Assembly: GCA_008711135.1 (NCBI GenBank)
Contig: VUAW01000016.1
Coordinates: forward strand, 1-64,000
Length of the DNA: 64,000 nucleotides
Direction of reading: 5' to 3'
Origin: Rhodobacteraceae bacterium LNNU 3342
Lineage (GTDB): Bacteria > Pseudomonadota > Alphaproteobacteria > Rhodobacterales > Rhodobacteraceae
The position numbers were made by a program, and so were the translations under genes. The number at the start of each line of letters is the position of its first letter. Position 1 is the stretch's first letter. Positions 49,553-58,668 of the stretch are shown here, one piece after another. Under the pieces are notes generated by a model. That model had not been told where the DNA came from and ran no database searches. It worked only from the letters and a program-made list of their open reading frames with translations.

Positions 49553-52513
49553 ATGCTCGTCAAACGCAGAACGGGTGAGGCTACCCGGGGCCGGCTTGCC
49601 TCGGTCGCGGCCGGACTTGCCGCAAAGACGATCGACCGCCGTTCATTCCTGCGCGGTTCGGGGCTTGCCGTAGGGGGCATCGCAGCCGCCAGCGCCATGG
49701 GCGCGGGCTTCGTGCGCCGGGCCGAAGCGGGCCGTGTCGATCCCGAACAGAACGTCGAGATCCGCAAGAACATCTGCACCCACTGTTCCGTGGGCTGCAC
49801 CGTCACCGCTGAAGTTCAGAACGGCGTCTGGGTCGGGCAAGAGCCCAGCTGGACCAGCCCGATCAACCGCGGCACCCATTGCGCCAAGGGCGCCTCGGTG
49901 CGTGAGATTGTGCATGGCGACCGCCGCCTGAAGTACCCGATGAAAAAGGTGGCCGGCCAGTGGCAGCGCATCACCTGGGACCAAGCGATCGAGGAAATCG
50001 GCGACAAGCTGCTCTCGATCCGCGAGACCAGCGGCGCGGATTCCGTCTACCTGCTCGGCTCGGCAAAGTTTTCCAACGAGGGGGCGTATCTGTTCCGCAA
50101 GTTCGCGGCCTTCTGGGGGACGAACAACGTCGACCACCAGGCGCGGATCTGCCACTCGACCACCGTCGCGGGCGTGGCGAACACTTGGGGCTACGGCGCC
50201 ATGACCAACAGCTACAACGACATCCGCAACTCCAAGACCGTGATCTTCATGGGCTCGAATGCGGCCGAGGCGCACCCCGTCTCGATGCAGCACATCCTGA
50301 CGGGCAAGGAGACGCAGCGCGCCAACGTGATCGTCATCGATCCGCGCTTCACCCGCACGGCAGCCCATTCGACCGACTACATCCGCATGCGTCCCGGCAC
50401 CGACATTGCCATCATCTGGGGCATCATGTGGCACATCTTTGAGAACGGGTGGGAGGACAAGGAATTCCTCGCCGCGCGCGTTTACGGGATGGACCAGGTC
50501 CGCGCCGAAGTCGCGAAATGGAACCCGGAGGAAGTTGAACGCGTCACCGGCATCCCCGGCGAACAGCTTCGCCGCGTGGCCGAAACCTTTGCGACGCAAA
50601 AGCCTTCGACCTTCGTGTGGTGCATGGGCGGAACCCAGCATACCGTCGGCACCGCGAACGTGCGCGCCTATTGCAACCTGCTGCTGGCCACCGGCAACGT
50701 AGGTTCGGCCGGTACGGGCGCCAACATCTTCCGCGGCCACTGCAACGTGCAGGGGGCGACAGACTTCGGCCTCGATATCACCAACCTGCCCTGCTACTAC
50801 GGCCTTGCCGAAGGCGCGTGGAAGCACTGGTCCCGCGTGTGGGAGGTGCCTTACGACTACTTCGCCGGCCGTTTCGACGCGGTGCCGGCCAAGGGTGGGC
50901 GCGAGGCGCGTAGCCCGGAACAGAACATGGCGACACCGGGCATCCCTTCGACCCGCTGGTTCGACGCGACGCTGATGGAGGCCGAAGAGGTCGATCAACG
51001 CGACAACATCAAGGCGATGGTGATCTTCGGCCACGGCGGCAACACGGTTCCCCGGATGCAGGAAGCGCAGCGCGGCATGAACGCGCTGGACCTGCTGGTG
51101 GTGGCCGACCCGCATCCGACGACCTTTGCCGCGCTGCATGACCGGACGGACAACACCTACCTGCTGCCGATGGGCACGCAGTTCGAATGTTCGGGCAGCC
51201 GCACGGCGTCGAACCGGTCGGTGCAATGGGGCGAAAAGGTCGTCGATCCGATCTTCGAGGCCGACAACGACTATGCCGTGATCTACCGCCTGTCGAAGAA
51301 GCTCGGTTTTGCGGAACCGATGTTCAAGAACTACGAGATGGTGCAGGGCAAGTTCAGCGAGGAACCCACCCCTGAGTCCATCCTGCGCGAGATCAACCGC
51401 GGCGGTTGGTCGACCGGCTACACGGGTCAGAGCCCCGAACGGCTCAAAGCCCACATGCGAAACCAGGACAAGTTCGACTTGGTCACTCTGCGCGCGCCCG
51501 CCGATGACCCGGAGGTCGGCGGCGACTTCTACGGCCTGCCCTGGCCTTGCTGGGGAACGCCGGAATTCCGCCACCCCGGCACGCATATTCTCTACAGCAC
51601 CGACCTTCCCGTGAAGGACGGTGGCGGCGCGTTCCGCCCACGTTTCGGCCTTGAACACGAGGGTGCGACGCTGCTGGCCGAAGGCAGCTGGCCTAAGGGG
51701 TCCGAGATCGAGGATGGCTATCCCGAATTCACCATGGCGCTGCTGAAACGCCTTGGCTGGGATGCAGACCTGACGGCGCAGGAGCTTGCGGTCATTGAAC
51801 GCATCGGCGGCGGCGATCCGGAAAAGATCGACGCGGTCAGCTGGTCCACCGACCTTTCGGGCGGCATCCAGCGCGTGGCGATCGAACATGGTTGCGTGCC
51901 CTTCGGCAACGGCAAGGCCCGCGCCATCGCGTGGAACCTGCCCGACCCGATCCCGGTCCACCGCGAACCGATCTACACGCCGCGGCCCGATCTTGTCGCC
52001 GACTACCCGACGCGCGAAGACGGTCGCCAATTCCGCGTGCCGAACCTTGGTCATTCGATCCAGGCAGGCGTCGTCGAACGGAAGGTAAGCGAGTCCTTCC
52101 CGATCGTGCTGACCTCGGGCCGGCTTGTGGAATACGAAGGCGGCGGAGAGGAAACCCGGTCGAACCCCTGGCTTGCGGAACTTCAGCAGGACATGTTCGT
52201 GGAGATCAACCCCCAGGACGCAGCGGCCCGTGGCATCACCGACGGCGGCTGGGTCTGGGTGACCGGCCCCGAGGCCGAAAGCCGCGCGCGGGTCAAGGCG
52301 CTGGTGACGGAACGGGTGGCACCGGGCGTGGCCTTCATGCCCTTCCACTTTGCCGGCTGGTTCCAAGGCGAAGATCAACGGGGCAAGTATCCGCAGGGAA
52401 CCGATCCCTACGTCCTGGGCGAATCCGTCAACGTCATCACCACCTATGGCTATGACCCGGTCACCGGCATGCACGAAGGCAAGGCCACGCTTTGCCAGAT
52501 CGCAGCCGCGTAA
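49553..52513 (+). CDS. fdhA: formate dehydrogenase alpha subunit, molybdopterin (Cys type)
   Basis: 986 residues. Tat signal DRRSFLRG (28-35) directs it to the periplasm. One 4Fe-4S cluster is bound by Cys75, Cys78, Cys82 and Cys110. The molybdenum/tungsten ligand is Cys200 in RICHS, so no selenocysteine; no TGA interrupts the frame. The bis-MGD binding stretches follow throughout. It oxidises formate to CO2 and sends electrons to FdhB. A 963-residue antisense frame is a shadow of its high GC3. The beta gene follows after 14 bases. Confidence 0.95.
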   Translation: MLVKRRTGEATRGRLASVAAGLAAKTIDRRSFLRGSGLAVGGIAAASAMGAGFVRRAEAGRVDPEQNVEIRKNICTHCSVGCTVTAEVQNGVWVGQEPSWTSPINRGTHCAKGASVREIVHGDRRLKYPMKKVAGQWQRITWDQAIEEIGDKLLSIRETSGADSVYLLGSAKFSNEGAYLFRKFAAFWGTNNVDHQARICHSTTVAGVANTWGYGAMTNSYNDIRNSKTVIFMGSNAAEAHPVSMQHILTGKETQRANVIVIDPRFTRTAAHSTDYIRMRPGTDIAIIWGIMWHIFENGWEDKEFLAARVYGMDQVRAEVAKWNPEEVERVTGIPGEQLRRVAETFATQKPSTFVWCMGGTQHTVGTANVRAYCNLLLATGNVGSAGTGANIFRGHCNVQGATDFGLDITNLPCYYGLAEGAWKHWSRVWEVPYDYFAGRFDAVPAKGGREARSPEQNMATPGIPSTRWFDATLMEAEEVDQRDNIKAMVIFGHGGNTVPRMQEAQRGMNALDLLVVADPHPTTFAALHDRTDNTYLLPMGTQFECSGSRTASNRSVQWGEKVVDPIFEADNDYAVIYRLSKKLGFAEPMFKNYEMVQGKFSEEPTPESILREINRGGWSTGYTGQSPERLKAHMRNQDKFDLVTLRAPADDPEVGGDFYGLPWPCWGTPEFRHPGTHILYSTDLPVKDGGGAFRPRFGLEHEGATLLAEGSWPKGSEIEDGYPEFTMALLKRLGWDADLTAQELAVIERIGGGDPEKIDAVSWSTDLSGGIQRVAIEHGCVPFGNGKARAIAWNLPDPIPVHREPIYTPRPDLVADYPTREDGRQFRVPNLGHSIQAGVVERKVSESFPIVLTSGRLVEYEGGGEETRSNPWLAELQQDMFVEINPQDAAARGITDGGWVWVTGPEAESRARVKALVTERVAPGVAFMPFHFAGWFQGEDQRGKYPQGTDPYVLGESVNVITTYGYDPVTGMHEGKATLCQIAAA

Positions 52514-52527
52514 CGGAGAGAAGAACA

Positions 52528-53124
52528 ATGGCACGCATGAAATTCCTCTGCGACGCGGACCGCTGCATCGAGTGCAACGCCTGCGTCACCGCCTGCAAGA
52601 ACGAGCATGAAGTTCCGTGGGGCATCAACCGCCGCCGGGTCGTCACCATCAACGACGGCCTGCCGGGGGAACGCTCGGTCTCCATGGCCTGCATGCACTG
52701 CACCGACGCGCCCTGCGCCAGCGTCTGTCCCGTCAGCTGCTTCTACACGACCGATGACGGGGTCGTTCTGCACTCCAAGGACACCTGCATCGGCTGCGGC
52801 TACTGCTTCTATGCCTGCCCCTTCGGGGCGCCGCAGTATCCGCGGGTGGGCAACTTCGGCACCCGGGGCAAGATGGACAAGTGCACCTATTGCTCAGGCG
52901 GGCCGGAAGCTGACCGGTCCGAGGCCGAATACGTCAAGTACGGCACAAACCGGCTGGCCGAAGGCAAGCTGCCCCTGTGCGCCGAAATGTGTTCCACCAA
53001 GGCGCTGCTGGCAGGCGACGGTGACATCATCGCCGACATCTACCGTGAACGGGTCGTGACGCGCGGCTATGGGTCGGGCGCCTGGGGCTGGCGCACTGCC
53101 TATGGCGACAGCGTCAGCGTCTGA
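52528..53124 (+). CDS. fdhB: formate dehydrogenase beta subunit, 4Fe-4S
   Basis: 198 residues from ATG 52528 with GGAGAG upstream. It is cysteine-rich: CIECNACVTACKNEH, CMHCTDAPCASVCP, CIGCGYCFYACPFGA and further Cys at CTYC and CAEMC, the four-cluster pattern of periplasmic formate dehydrogenase electron-transfer subunits. There is no C-terminal membrane anchor of the FdnH type, so it is held by FdhA and the cytochrome b. It carries electrons from FdhA to the gamma subunit. Confidence 0.95.
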   Translation: MARMKFLCDADRCIECNACVTACKNEHEVPWGINRRRVVTINDGLPGERSVSMACMHCTDAPCASVCPVSCFYTTDDGVVLHSKDTCIGCGYCFYACPFGAPQYPRVGNFGTRGKMDKCTYCSGGPEADRSEAEYVKYGTNRLAEGKLPLCAEMCSTKALLAGDGDIIADIYRERVVTRGYGSGAWGWRTAYGDSVSV

Positions 53125-53139
53125 GGAAAGGGAAAGCAC

Positions 53140-54144
53140 ATGCAACTGAAGACATTCGTTTCCCAGCTTCTCGCGGCCTTCGCGCTGGTGACCGTGGTGG
53201 CGCTTGGCGCGCCTGCCTCGGCCCAGCAAATCAATCCGACGGCCAATTCGGTGCAGGAACAGCAGCTTCTCGATGCCCTTCAGGGGCAGGGGACGGTTTC
53301 GGGACGCGTCTCGATCCCCGACCAGCGGTCCGCCGACCTGATCAAGCCGGGCAACCCCGGCTGGGCCAACCTGCACAATGGCACCGTCAGCACGCTGTCC
53401 ATCGTGGCCATCCTTGGCACGCTGGGCCTGCTGACCCTGTTCTTCCTGATCCGCGGCCGCATCCGTGTCGAATCCGGCATGTCCGGGCGCATGATCCCGC
53501 GCTTCAACGCCATCGAGCGGTTCGCGCACTGGATGCTCGCCGCCAGCTTCATCGTGCTGGCGATCTCGGGGCTCAACCTCGTAATCGGGCGGGCGGTGAT
53601 CCGGCCGATCATCGGCGAAGGCGCGTTCGGCACGCTTACTGCCTGGGGCAAGCTGGCGCACAACTACCTGGCGTGGCCTTTCATGGTAGCGCTCGCGCTC
53701 GTGTTCCTGTTCTGGGTGGTGCACAACATCCCGAACCGGATCGACCTGCAGTGGATCAAGCAGGGCGGCGGCATCCTGAAGAAGGGCGCACACCCGCCGG
53801 CGGGCAAGTTCAACTTTGGCCAGAAGCTGATCTTCTGGGCGGTTGTGCTTGGCGGCGCGGCACTGTCCTTCACCGGAATCATGCTGCTCTTCCCGGCTGA
53901 AACGGCGACGCCTGCCGACTGGCAGCTGTTCCAGATCATCCACGGGGTCGTCGCGGCGCTGCTTTCGGCCGTGATCATCGCCCACATCTACATCGGCACC
54001 GTCGGGATGGAGGGTGCCTTTGATGCCATGGGCAAGGGCGAGGTCGACATCAACTGGGCCAAGGAGCACCACGCCCTTTGGGTCGAAGAGGTTGAGGCGC
54101 GTGAAAGCCGCCCCCGAGGCCGCGCCGCCACCCCGGCGGAATGA
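53140..54144 (+). CDS. fdhC: formate dehydrogenase gamma subunit, cytochrome b
   Basis: 334 residues. A signal peptide (1-28, ending APASA) is followed by an unusual ~70-residue exported region with one more helix (near 85-110), then the four-helix di-haem cytochrome b556 module (from about residue 120; RFAHWMLAAS holds a haem ligand). It donates electrons to the quinone pool or to a cytochrome c. A hairpin follows its stop. The extra N-terminal segment is typical of the Fdh3 type. Confidence 0.9.
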   Translation: MQLKTFVSQLLAAFALVTVVALGAPASAQQINPTANSVQEQQLLDALQGQGTVSGRVSIPDQRSADLIKPGNPGWANLHNGTVSTLSIVAILGTLGLLTLFFLIRGRIRVESGMSGRMIPRFNAIERFAHWMLAASFIVLAISGLNLVIGRAVIRPIIGEGAFGTLTAWGKLAHNYLAWPFMVALALVFLFWVVHNIPNRIDLQWIKQGGGILKKGAHPPAGKFNFGQKLIFWAVVLGGAALSFTGIMLLFPAETATPADWQLFQIIHGVVAALLSAVIIAHIYIGTVGMEGAFDAMGKGEVDINWAKEHHALWVEEVEARESRPRGRAATPAE

Positions 54145-54157
54145 TCCAATGAAATCT

Positions 54158-54180
54158 GTCCCGGCGCACCGCGCCGGGAC
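54158..54180. terminator. hairpin after fdhC
   Basis: GTCCCGGCGC and GCGCCGGGAC form a perfect 10-bp stem with a 3-base loop, 14 bases past the fdhC stop. CTTCAAG follows rather than a T-run, so termination would be partial, lowering transcription of the Mrp gene compared with the structural genes. Confidence 0.55.
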
Positions 54181-54198
54181 CTTCAAGACAGAGATCGC

Positions 54199-55257
54199 AT
54201 GACCCAAGCCCCCCAAGACATCGACGCCCAGGCGCGCCGCGCCCTGCGCGAGGTGACGCTGCCGGATGGCGCGACGCTTGATGCCTCTGGCCGGCTGGGC
54301 GCGATCAGCCTGCGTGACGGCCGGATCAACACGGCCATCACCATAAGCCCCGCCGAGGCACAGGCGTTTGAGCCGATCCGTGCGCGGGCAGAACAGATTC
54401 TTTCAGGCTTGCCCGGCGTGCATCAGGCAGCTGTAGTGCTGACGGCAGAGCGCGCGGCCCCTGCCCCGCCCTCGCTGATCAAGCCAAAGACCAAGCCCCC
54501 GATTCTTCCCGACGTGCGGCATGTGATCGCCGTTGCTTCGGGCAAGGGGGGCGTTGGGAAATCCACCACGACCGTCAATCTTGCGCTGGCGCTGCGGGCA
54601 CAGGGGCTTCGGGTAGGGATTCTTGATGCCGACATCTACGGACCCTCGCTGCCCACGCTTCTGGGGCTGCACGGCCGCCCGCGGGTTGGCGCCGACCGCC
54701 GCCTGATCCCGACCGAGGCCTTCGGCCTTCAGGCCATGTCCATCGGCCTGCTGGTGGATGAGGATACGGCGATGATCTGGCGCGGGCCAATGGTCATGTC
54801 CGCCATCACCCAGATGCTGGCCGAGGTTGATTGGGGGCGGCTTGACGTACTGCTGATTGACATGCCGCCCGGCACCGGCGATGCGCAGCTTGCCATTGCC
54901 CAAGGCGCGACCCTGCGGGGCGCGGTGATTGTTTCCACCCCGCAAGACTTGGCGCTGATCGACGCGCGGCGCGGCATCTCCATGTTCCGCAAGGTGGATG
55001 TGCCAATCCTCGGGCTGGTGGAGAACATGGCCCATTTCGTCTGCACCGACTGCGGCGCCCGCCACGACATCTTTGGCAGCGGCGGCGCCGAAGCAGAGGC
55101 CACCCGGCTGAACGTGCCCTACCTAGGCGCAGTGCCCCTGACCATGGAACTGCGCGAAGCCTCGGACCGGGGGCGTCCGGTGGTCGCGCTGGCGCCGGAC
55201 GGGGTGATCGGACAGGTCTATCAGAACATCGCGCGCCGGCTGATCGACGCGCTGTAA
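54199..55257 (+). CDS. Mrp/NBP35-type iron-sulfur cluster carrier ATPase
   Basis: 352 residues. An N-terminal MIP18/DUF59-like region (1-85) is followed by a P-loop ATPase with deviant Walker A GKGGVGKST (115-123), DADIYGPS and Cys282/Cys285 (CTDC) that hold a bridging 4Fe-4S cluster. It carries Fe-S clusters to apoproteins; in this place probably to FdhB or to the large Fe-S protein. It could also be the cell's general Mrp, since only one copy is in view. Confidence 0.9.
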   Translation: MTQAPQDIDAQARRALREVTLPDGATLDASGRLGAISLRDGRINTAITISPAEAQAFEPIRARAEQILSGLPGVHQAAVVLTAERAAPAPPSLIKPKTKPPILPDVRHVIAVASGKGGVGKSTTTVNLALALRAQGLRVGILDADIYGPSLPTLLGLHGRPRVGADRRLIPTEAFGLQAMSIGLLVDEDTAMIWRGPMVMSAITQMLAEVDWGRLDVLLIDMPPGTGDAQLAIAQGATLRGAVIVSTPQDLALIDARRGISMFRKVDVPILGLVENMAHFVCTDCGARHDIFGSGGAEAEATRLNVPYLGAVPLTMELREASDRGRPVVALAPDGVIGQVYQNIARRLIDAL

Positions 55258-55286
55258 CAAGCCTTTAAGGGAAGGAGAATGAAGCG

Positions 55287-55442
55287 ATGAAAGTATTTCT
55301 TGCCGCGCTTGTCGCCGCGATCGGTCTGGCCTGGGGCGCCGGCTACGTGCTCGACAACCAGTTCCAGATCACGAGCCCCGAGGCTTTCACCACCGAAGGC
55401 GCGCGTCCGAACGCGCCGGGCGGGAACCTCGTCCAGTTCTGA
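55287..55442 (+). CDS. 51-residue single-helix membrane protein of the fdh locus
   Basis: ATG at 55287 with GGGAAGGAG upstream at 11-15 bases. The protein begins MKVFLAALVAAIGLAWGAGY, a short hydrophobic helix that may be an anchor or a signal peptide, and then has a soluble tail rich in Pro, Gly and Thr ending LVQF. It has no Cys or Lys/Arg motif of interest. It follows the Mrp gene by 29 bases and ends directly against the opposing moeA stop (TGATCA). I do not recognise the family. Confidence 0.65.
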   Translation: MKVFLAALVAAIGLAWGAGYVLDNQFQITSPEAFTTEGARPNAPGGNLVQF

Positions 55443-57563
55443 TCAGATCCCGAAGCTGCCATAGGGCAGGAAGCGGACAAGGTCGCCCGGCTGAACATGC
55501 CGGGCGCCATCCCCCAGTTCCACCAGCCCATCGGCCCAGCTCAGCCCGCTGATCCGACCAGAGCCTTCAGAGGCGAAAACTTCTGCCCGGCCGTCAGCCG
55601 TGAGGCGGCCACGAAGATATTCGCGGCGGCCGGCCTTCTTGCGTTTCTCGAACGCCGCTGGCACGTCAAACGCCTGCGGCTGCGCCCACCCCGCCCCTGA
55701 CAGGGCCGACAGCGCGGGACGGCCAAAGATCAGCGTGCAGACAAAGGCAGCGACCGGATTTCCCGGAAGGCCCAGTACCGGCACCCCCCGCCACAGCGCA
55801 AGCGCCAGCGGCCGCCCCGGCTTCATCGCGATCCGCCAGGTCTGCAACCCGCCAGAGGACCGAAGCAACGCTGACACATGATCCTCATCCCCCGCCGAGG
55901 CGCCGCCAGAGGTCAGGATCACGTCCGCCCGCGTGGCCGCATCGTCCAGCCGCGCGCGCAGGGCGACAGGATCGTCGGCCACATGGCCGAGATCCACAGG
56001 CGCATGGCCCCAACGCTGCGCCAGCGCCAGAAGCATGGGCCGGTTCGCGTCGGCAATCCGCGCCGGATTGTCGTCCAGCGCCGCCGGGTCCGGGACGATC
56101 TCATCCCCCGTGGAAAGCACGCCGACCCGCAGCGGGCGGCAAACCGGCACCTGCGCCACGCCCACCGCAGACAGCAGGGCCAGATCCGGCGCGATCAGCT
56201 GCCGCCCCTTTGGCAGCGCAACAGCCCCTTTCTCAACATCCTCGCCGGCACGACGGGTGTTTGCGCCGCGTTTGACCGGCCCGTTGAAGGCGATGCGCAA
56301 CCCGTCCGTGGCCGTATCTTCCTGCAGGATCACGGTATCAACGCCCTCTGGCAGGATCGCCCCCGTCAGGATGCGGACTGCCGATCCCGCAGGCACCGGC
56401 CCGCCAAGCGGCGCCCCGGCAGCCGCCCGCCCCTGCACCAACGGCATGTTCTGCGGGCCCTCCCCAGTTGCGGCATGGGCAAAGCCATATCCATCCACCG
56501 CCGAATTCGCCGCCGGCGGATTTGACCGCGCCGCCACAACATCCTGGGCCAACACACGCCCCAGCGCGGCGGCGGGGGGCAGTGTTTCCGTTCCTACGAC
56601 CGGGGTCAACCGTGCGCGCAGCAAGGCCAATGCCTCATCCACCGGGGTCCAGTCCACGCCCGGCGGCAGGGCGAAGCAGTCATCCGCCAGCCGGGGCGGG
56701 GCCAGGGGGTCCAGCAGCGCCTCTTGCCCCACACCAAGGATCCAGCCTTCCTCACGCAGGACCTCGGCGTTGGCGGCAGGCTTTAGCAGCGCATCAATAC
56801 GAGGCCCGAGCCGGTGCAGCGCCTGCGCCAGCAGCCGCACCTGAACCTCGTCCCGGATCGCTGCCGGATCACCTGCGCATTCGGCGTTGGCGGCAGCGAC
56901 CAGAAGCGAAGGATAAACCTCCGCCAGCACGATCGGTTTTTCTGTCGGTTCAAACGGCCAGACAGCGACCGCGTCGCCCAGTTCACGCCGCAGCCGCGCC
57001 AGTGCCGCAATTCCCAGCAGCGCCTGCGAGCCGACGGAACCGGTCGTGTAAAGCTTCCAGCAGGGCTGCGCGCGGGGCACATGCAGTTCGACCTGCCGCC
57101 GTTCCGGCAGGCCGTGGCCAGCCCGCTCGGTCCCGCGCTCCGGCAGGTCAGGCAGGTCCAGCCCGGCGGGCCGCCCCCAGAACGGCCCCTGCCCCGGAAA
57201 CCGCGCGTTGATCTGCGCCGCCAGCGCGAACCGGTTGTTCCGGTTGTCGGGCGCATCCTCGACCTCTTCCTCCAGCAGGTCCCACAGGGCCAGCGCCTCT
57301 GCCTGGCCTGTCAGGGCGGCGGCAAAGCCTTTGGGATAGCCAAAGGGGAAATCCGCCCCGATCAGAAGCCGTTCCCCTGCCGCCAGCGCCTCGCGGCACA
57401 GATCCTGCAGCGCCGCCATGGCCTCGGCGCGGCTCCGGTAATAGGCGGTTGTGGTGCCCGTGGCCGAACTCAGCCCGATCCAGATCGCATCCGCCGAAGG
57501 CGCGGCGGGCGACGGCGCGGAGGCCGCTGACCAGTCAATGATGGCGATGCAGTCAAAGCTCAT
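55443..57563 (-). CDS. moeA: fusion of DUF429-like RNase-H-fold domain with MoeA
   Basis: 706 residues, about 300 more than MoeA. Residues 1-300 contain IIDWSA (Asp10), IGADFPFG (Asp71) and LAEVYPSL (Glu215), the pattern of DUF429/RNase-H-like folds. Residues about 302-706 are MoeA: NSAVDGYG (Asp357), GAILPEGVD and LSTGDEIVP, SGGASAGDEDH. MoeA inserts molybdate into adenylylated molybdopterin. The gene heads a moeA-mobB-mobA-fdhD operon with 4- to 8-base overlaps, so its product serves the formate dehydrogenase. Confidence 0.85.
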   Translation of the reverse strand: MSFDCIAIIDWSAASAPSPAAPSADAIWIGLSSATGTTTAYYRSRAEAMAALQDLCREALAAGERLLIGADFPFGYPKGFAAALTGQAEALALWDLLEEEVEDAPDNRNNRFALAAQINARFPGQGPFWGRPAGLDLPDLPERGTERAGHGLPERRQVELHVPRAQPCWKLYTTGSVGSQALLGIAALARLRRELGDAVAVWPFEPTEKPIVLAEVYPSLLVAAANAECAGDPAAIRDEVQVRLLAQALHRLGPRIDALLKPAANAEVLREEGWILGVGQEALLDPLAPPRLADDCFALPPGVDWTPVDEALALLRARLTPVVGTETLPPAAALGRVLAQDVVAARSNPPAANSAVDGYGFAHAATGEGPQNMPLVQGRAAAGAPLGGPVPAGSAVRILTGAILPEGVDTVILQEDTATDGLRIAFNGPVKRGANTRRAGEDVEKGAVALPKGRQLIAPDLALLSAVGVAQVPVCRPLRVGVLSTGDEIVPDPAALDDNPARIADANRPMLLALAQRWGHAPVDLGHVADDPVALRARLDDAATRADVILTSGGASAGDEDHVSALLRSSGGLQTWRIAMKPGRPLALALWRGVPVLGLPGNPVAAFVCTLIFGRPALSALSGAGWAQPQAFDVPAAFEKRKKAGRREYLRGRLTADGRAEVFASEGSGRISGLSWADGLVELGDGARHVQPGDLVRFLPYGSFGI

Positions 57564-58054
57564 AGCCCCACCTCTGACAGGATGAAGTCGGCAATGGCAC
57601 GGGTGTCGTCCAGGTCGAACAGCGGAACGTTCAGGTCCGGAAGGGCGGTATCGCTTGCCACGGCGCAGATCGTCCCGTCTTCAGACGCCAGCAAGGGCCG
57701 ACCAGCGGCGGCGCGATGGGTTTCGATCTTGGGGTGGTCGTCGCGCTTGTAACCTTCGACCAAGACCAGATCGACGGGCGACAGCCGGGCCAGCAGGTCG
57801 CGGAAACGCGGCTCTGGCGCGCTCCGCAGTTCATGCATCAAGGCCCAGCGCGAGGAAGAGGCGAGCAGCACCTCCGTCGCGCCGGCCTCGCGGTGGCGAT
57901 GGCTGTCGCGGCCCGGCTGGTCGATATCGACCTGATGGTGCGCGTGCTTGATGGTGGACACGGTAAAGCCGCGGCCGGTGATTTCGCTCACCAGCCGCTC
58001 CATCAGCCCGGTCTTGCCGGTGTTCTTCCAGCCGACAACGCCATAGACCCTCAT
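57560..58054 (-). CDS. mobB: molybdopterin-guanine dinucleotide biosynthesis protein B
   Basis: 164 residues, a P-loop GTP-binding protein with VVGWKNTGKT (6-15) and VDLVLVEGYKRDDHPKIE. MobB supports MobA in making the bis-MGD cofactor of FdhA, though it is not always essential. It overlaps moeA and mobA by 4 bases each. Length is normal for the family. Confidence 0.93.
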   Translation of the reverse strand: MRVYGVVGWKNTGKTGLMERLVSEITGRGFTVSTIKHAHHQVDIDQPGRDSHRHREAGATEVLLASSSRWALMHELRSAPEPRFRDLLARLSPVDLVLVEGYKRDDHPKIETHRAAAGRPLLASEDGTICAVASDTALPDLNVPLFDLDDTRAIADFILSEVGL

Positions 58055-58668
58055 GTGGCGCTCCGCAGCAGCGCCTCTGCTCCGGCCATGTCTTCGGGCA
58101 TGTTGACGTTGAAGAACGGGTCAAAAGGCTCTGCCTCAAATCGGGCGGTGCCGGCGCCATGGGCATCGGTCCAAAGAACGATCTTCCGCAGCCCCCCCTT
58201 CAGTGCGTCGCGCAGATCCTCGCGCAGCGCCACGGGCCAGAGGCCGAAGGTTGGGTGACGGCGAAGGCGCCCGTCCTCGTCCGGCGTGGCCGCAAGGGCC
58301 AGCCCTGAAGGTCCGGCCGCATCCTGCAGTCGCGCCACAAGGTCGCGCGGGAAAAAGGGCGTATCGGCGGCCGCGGTCACGATCGCCCCGGCCCCCAGCT
58401 CGGCCGCCCAGTCCAGCCCCGCCAGCACCCCGGCCAGCGGCCCCGGATGATCGGCAAGGCTGTCAGGGAGCACCGGCAGGCCCAGCGCGGCGAACCGCGT
58501 GGGATCGCCATTCGCGTTCAGCGCCATCGGCCCCACCTGCGGCGACAACCGGTCAATGACATGGTCGATCAGCCGCCGGTCGCCCAACGGCCGCAGTCCC
58601 TTGTCGCCACCCCCCATGCGGGTCGCGCGGCCCCCGGCCAGGATCACCCCCGCGATGTGGTCACTCAT
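58051..58668 (-). CDS. mobA: molybdenum cofactor guanylyltransferase
   Basis: 205 residues. The nucleotidyltransferase signature is LAGGRATRMGGGDKGL (10-25); AADTPFF and VNMPEDM follow. It attaches GMP to molybdopterin to form bis-MGD. The start at 58668 is the family start; the longer frame goes through fdhD. It overlaps fdhD by 8 bases and mobB by 4. Confidence 0.94.
   Translation of the reverse strand: MSDHIAGVILAGGRATRMGGGDKGLRPLGDRRLIDHVIDRLSPQVGPMALNANGDPTRFAALGLPVLPDSLADHPGPLAGVLAGLDWAAELGAGAIVTAAADTPFFPRDLVARLQDAAGPSGLALAATPDEDGRLRRHPTFGLWPVALREDLRDALKGGLRKIVLWTDAHGAGTARFEAEPFDPFFNVNMPEDMAGAEALLRSAT

Noticed and set aside
50150-50155. Selenocysteine at the FdhA active site
   Set aside because: The codon at residue 200 is TGC (Cys) and no in-frame TGA occurs in the gene.
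49643-52534. 963-codon open frame antisense to fdhA
   Set aside because: Composition (Arg/Gly/His-rich, no motif) is that of a shadow frame opposite a GC3-rich gene; fdhA on the plus strand has all family residues.
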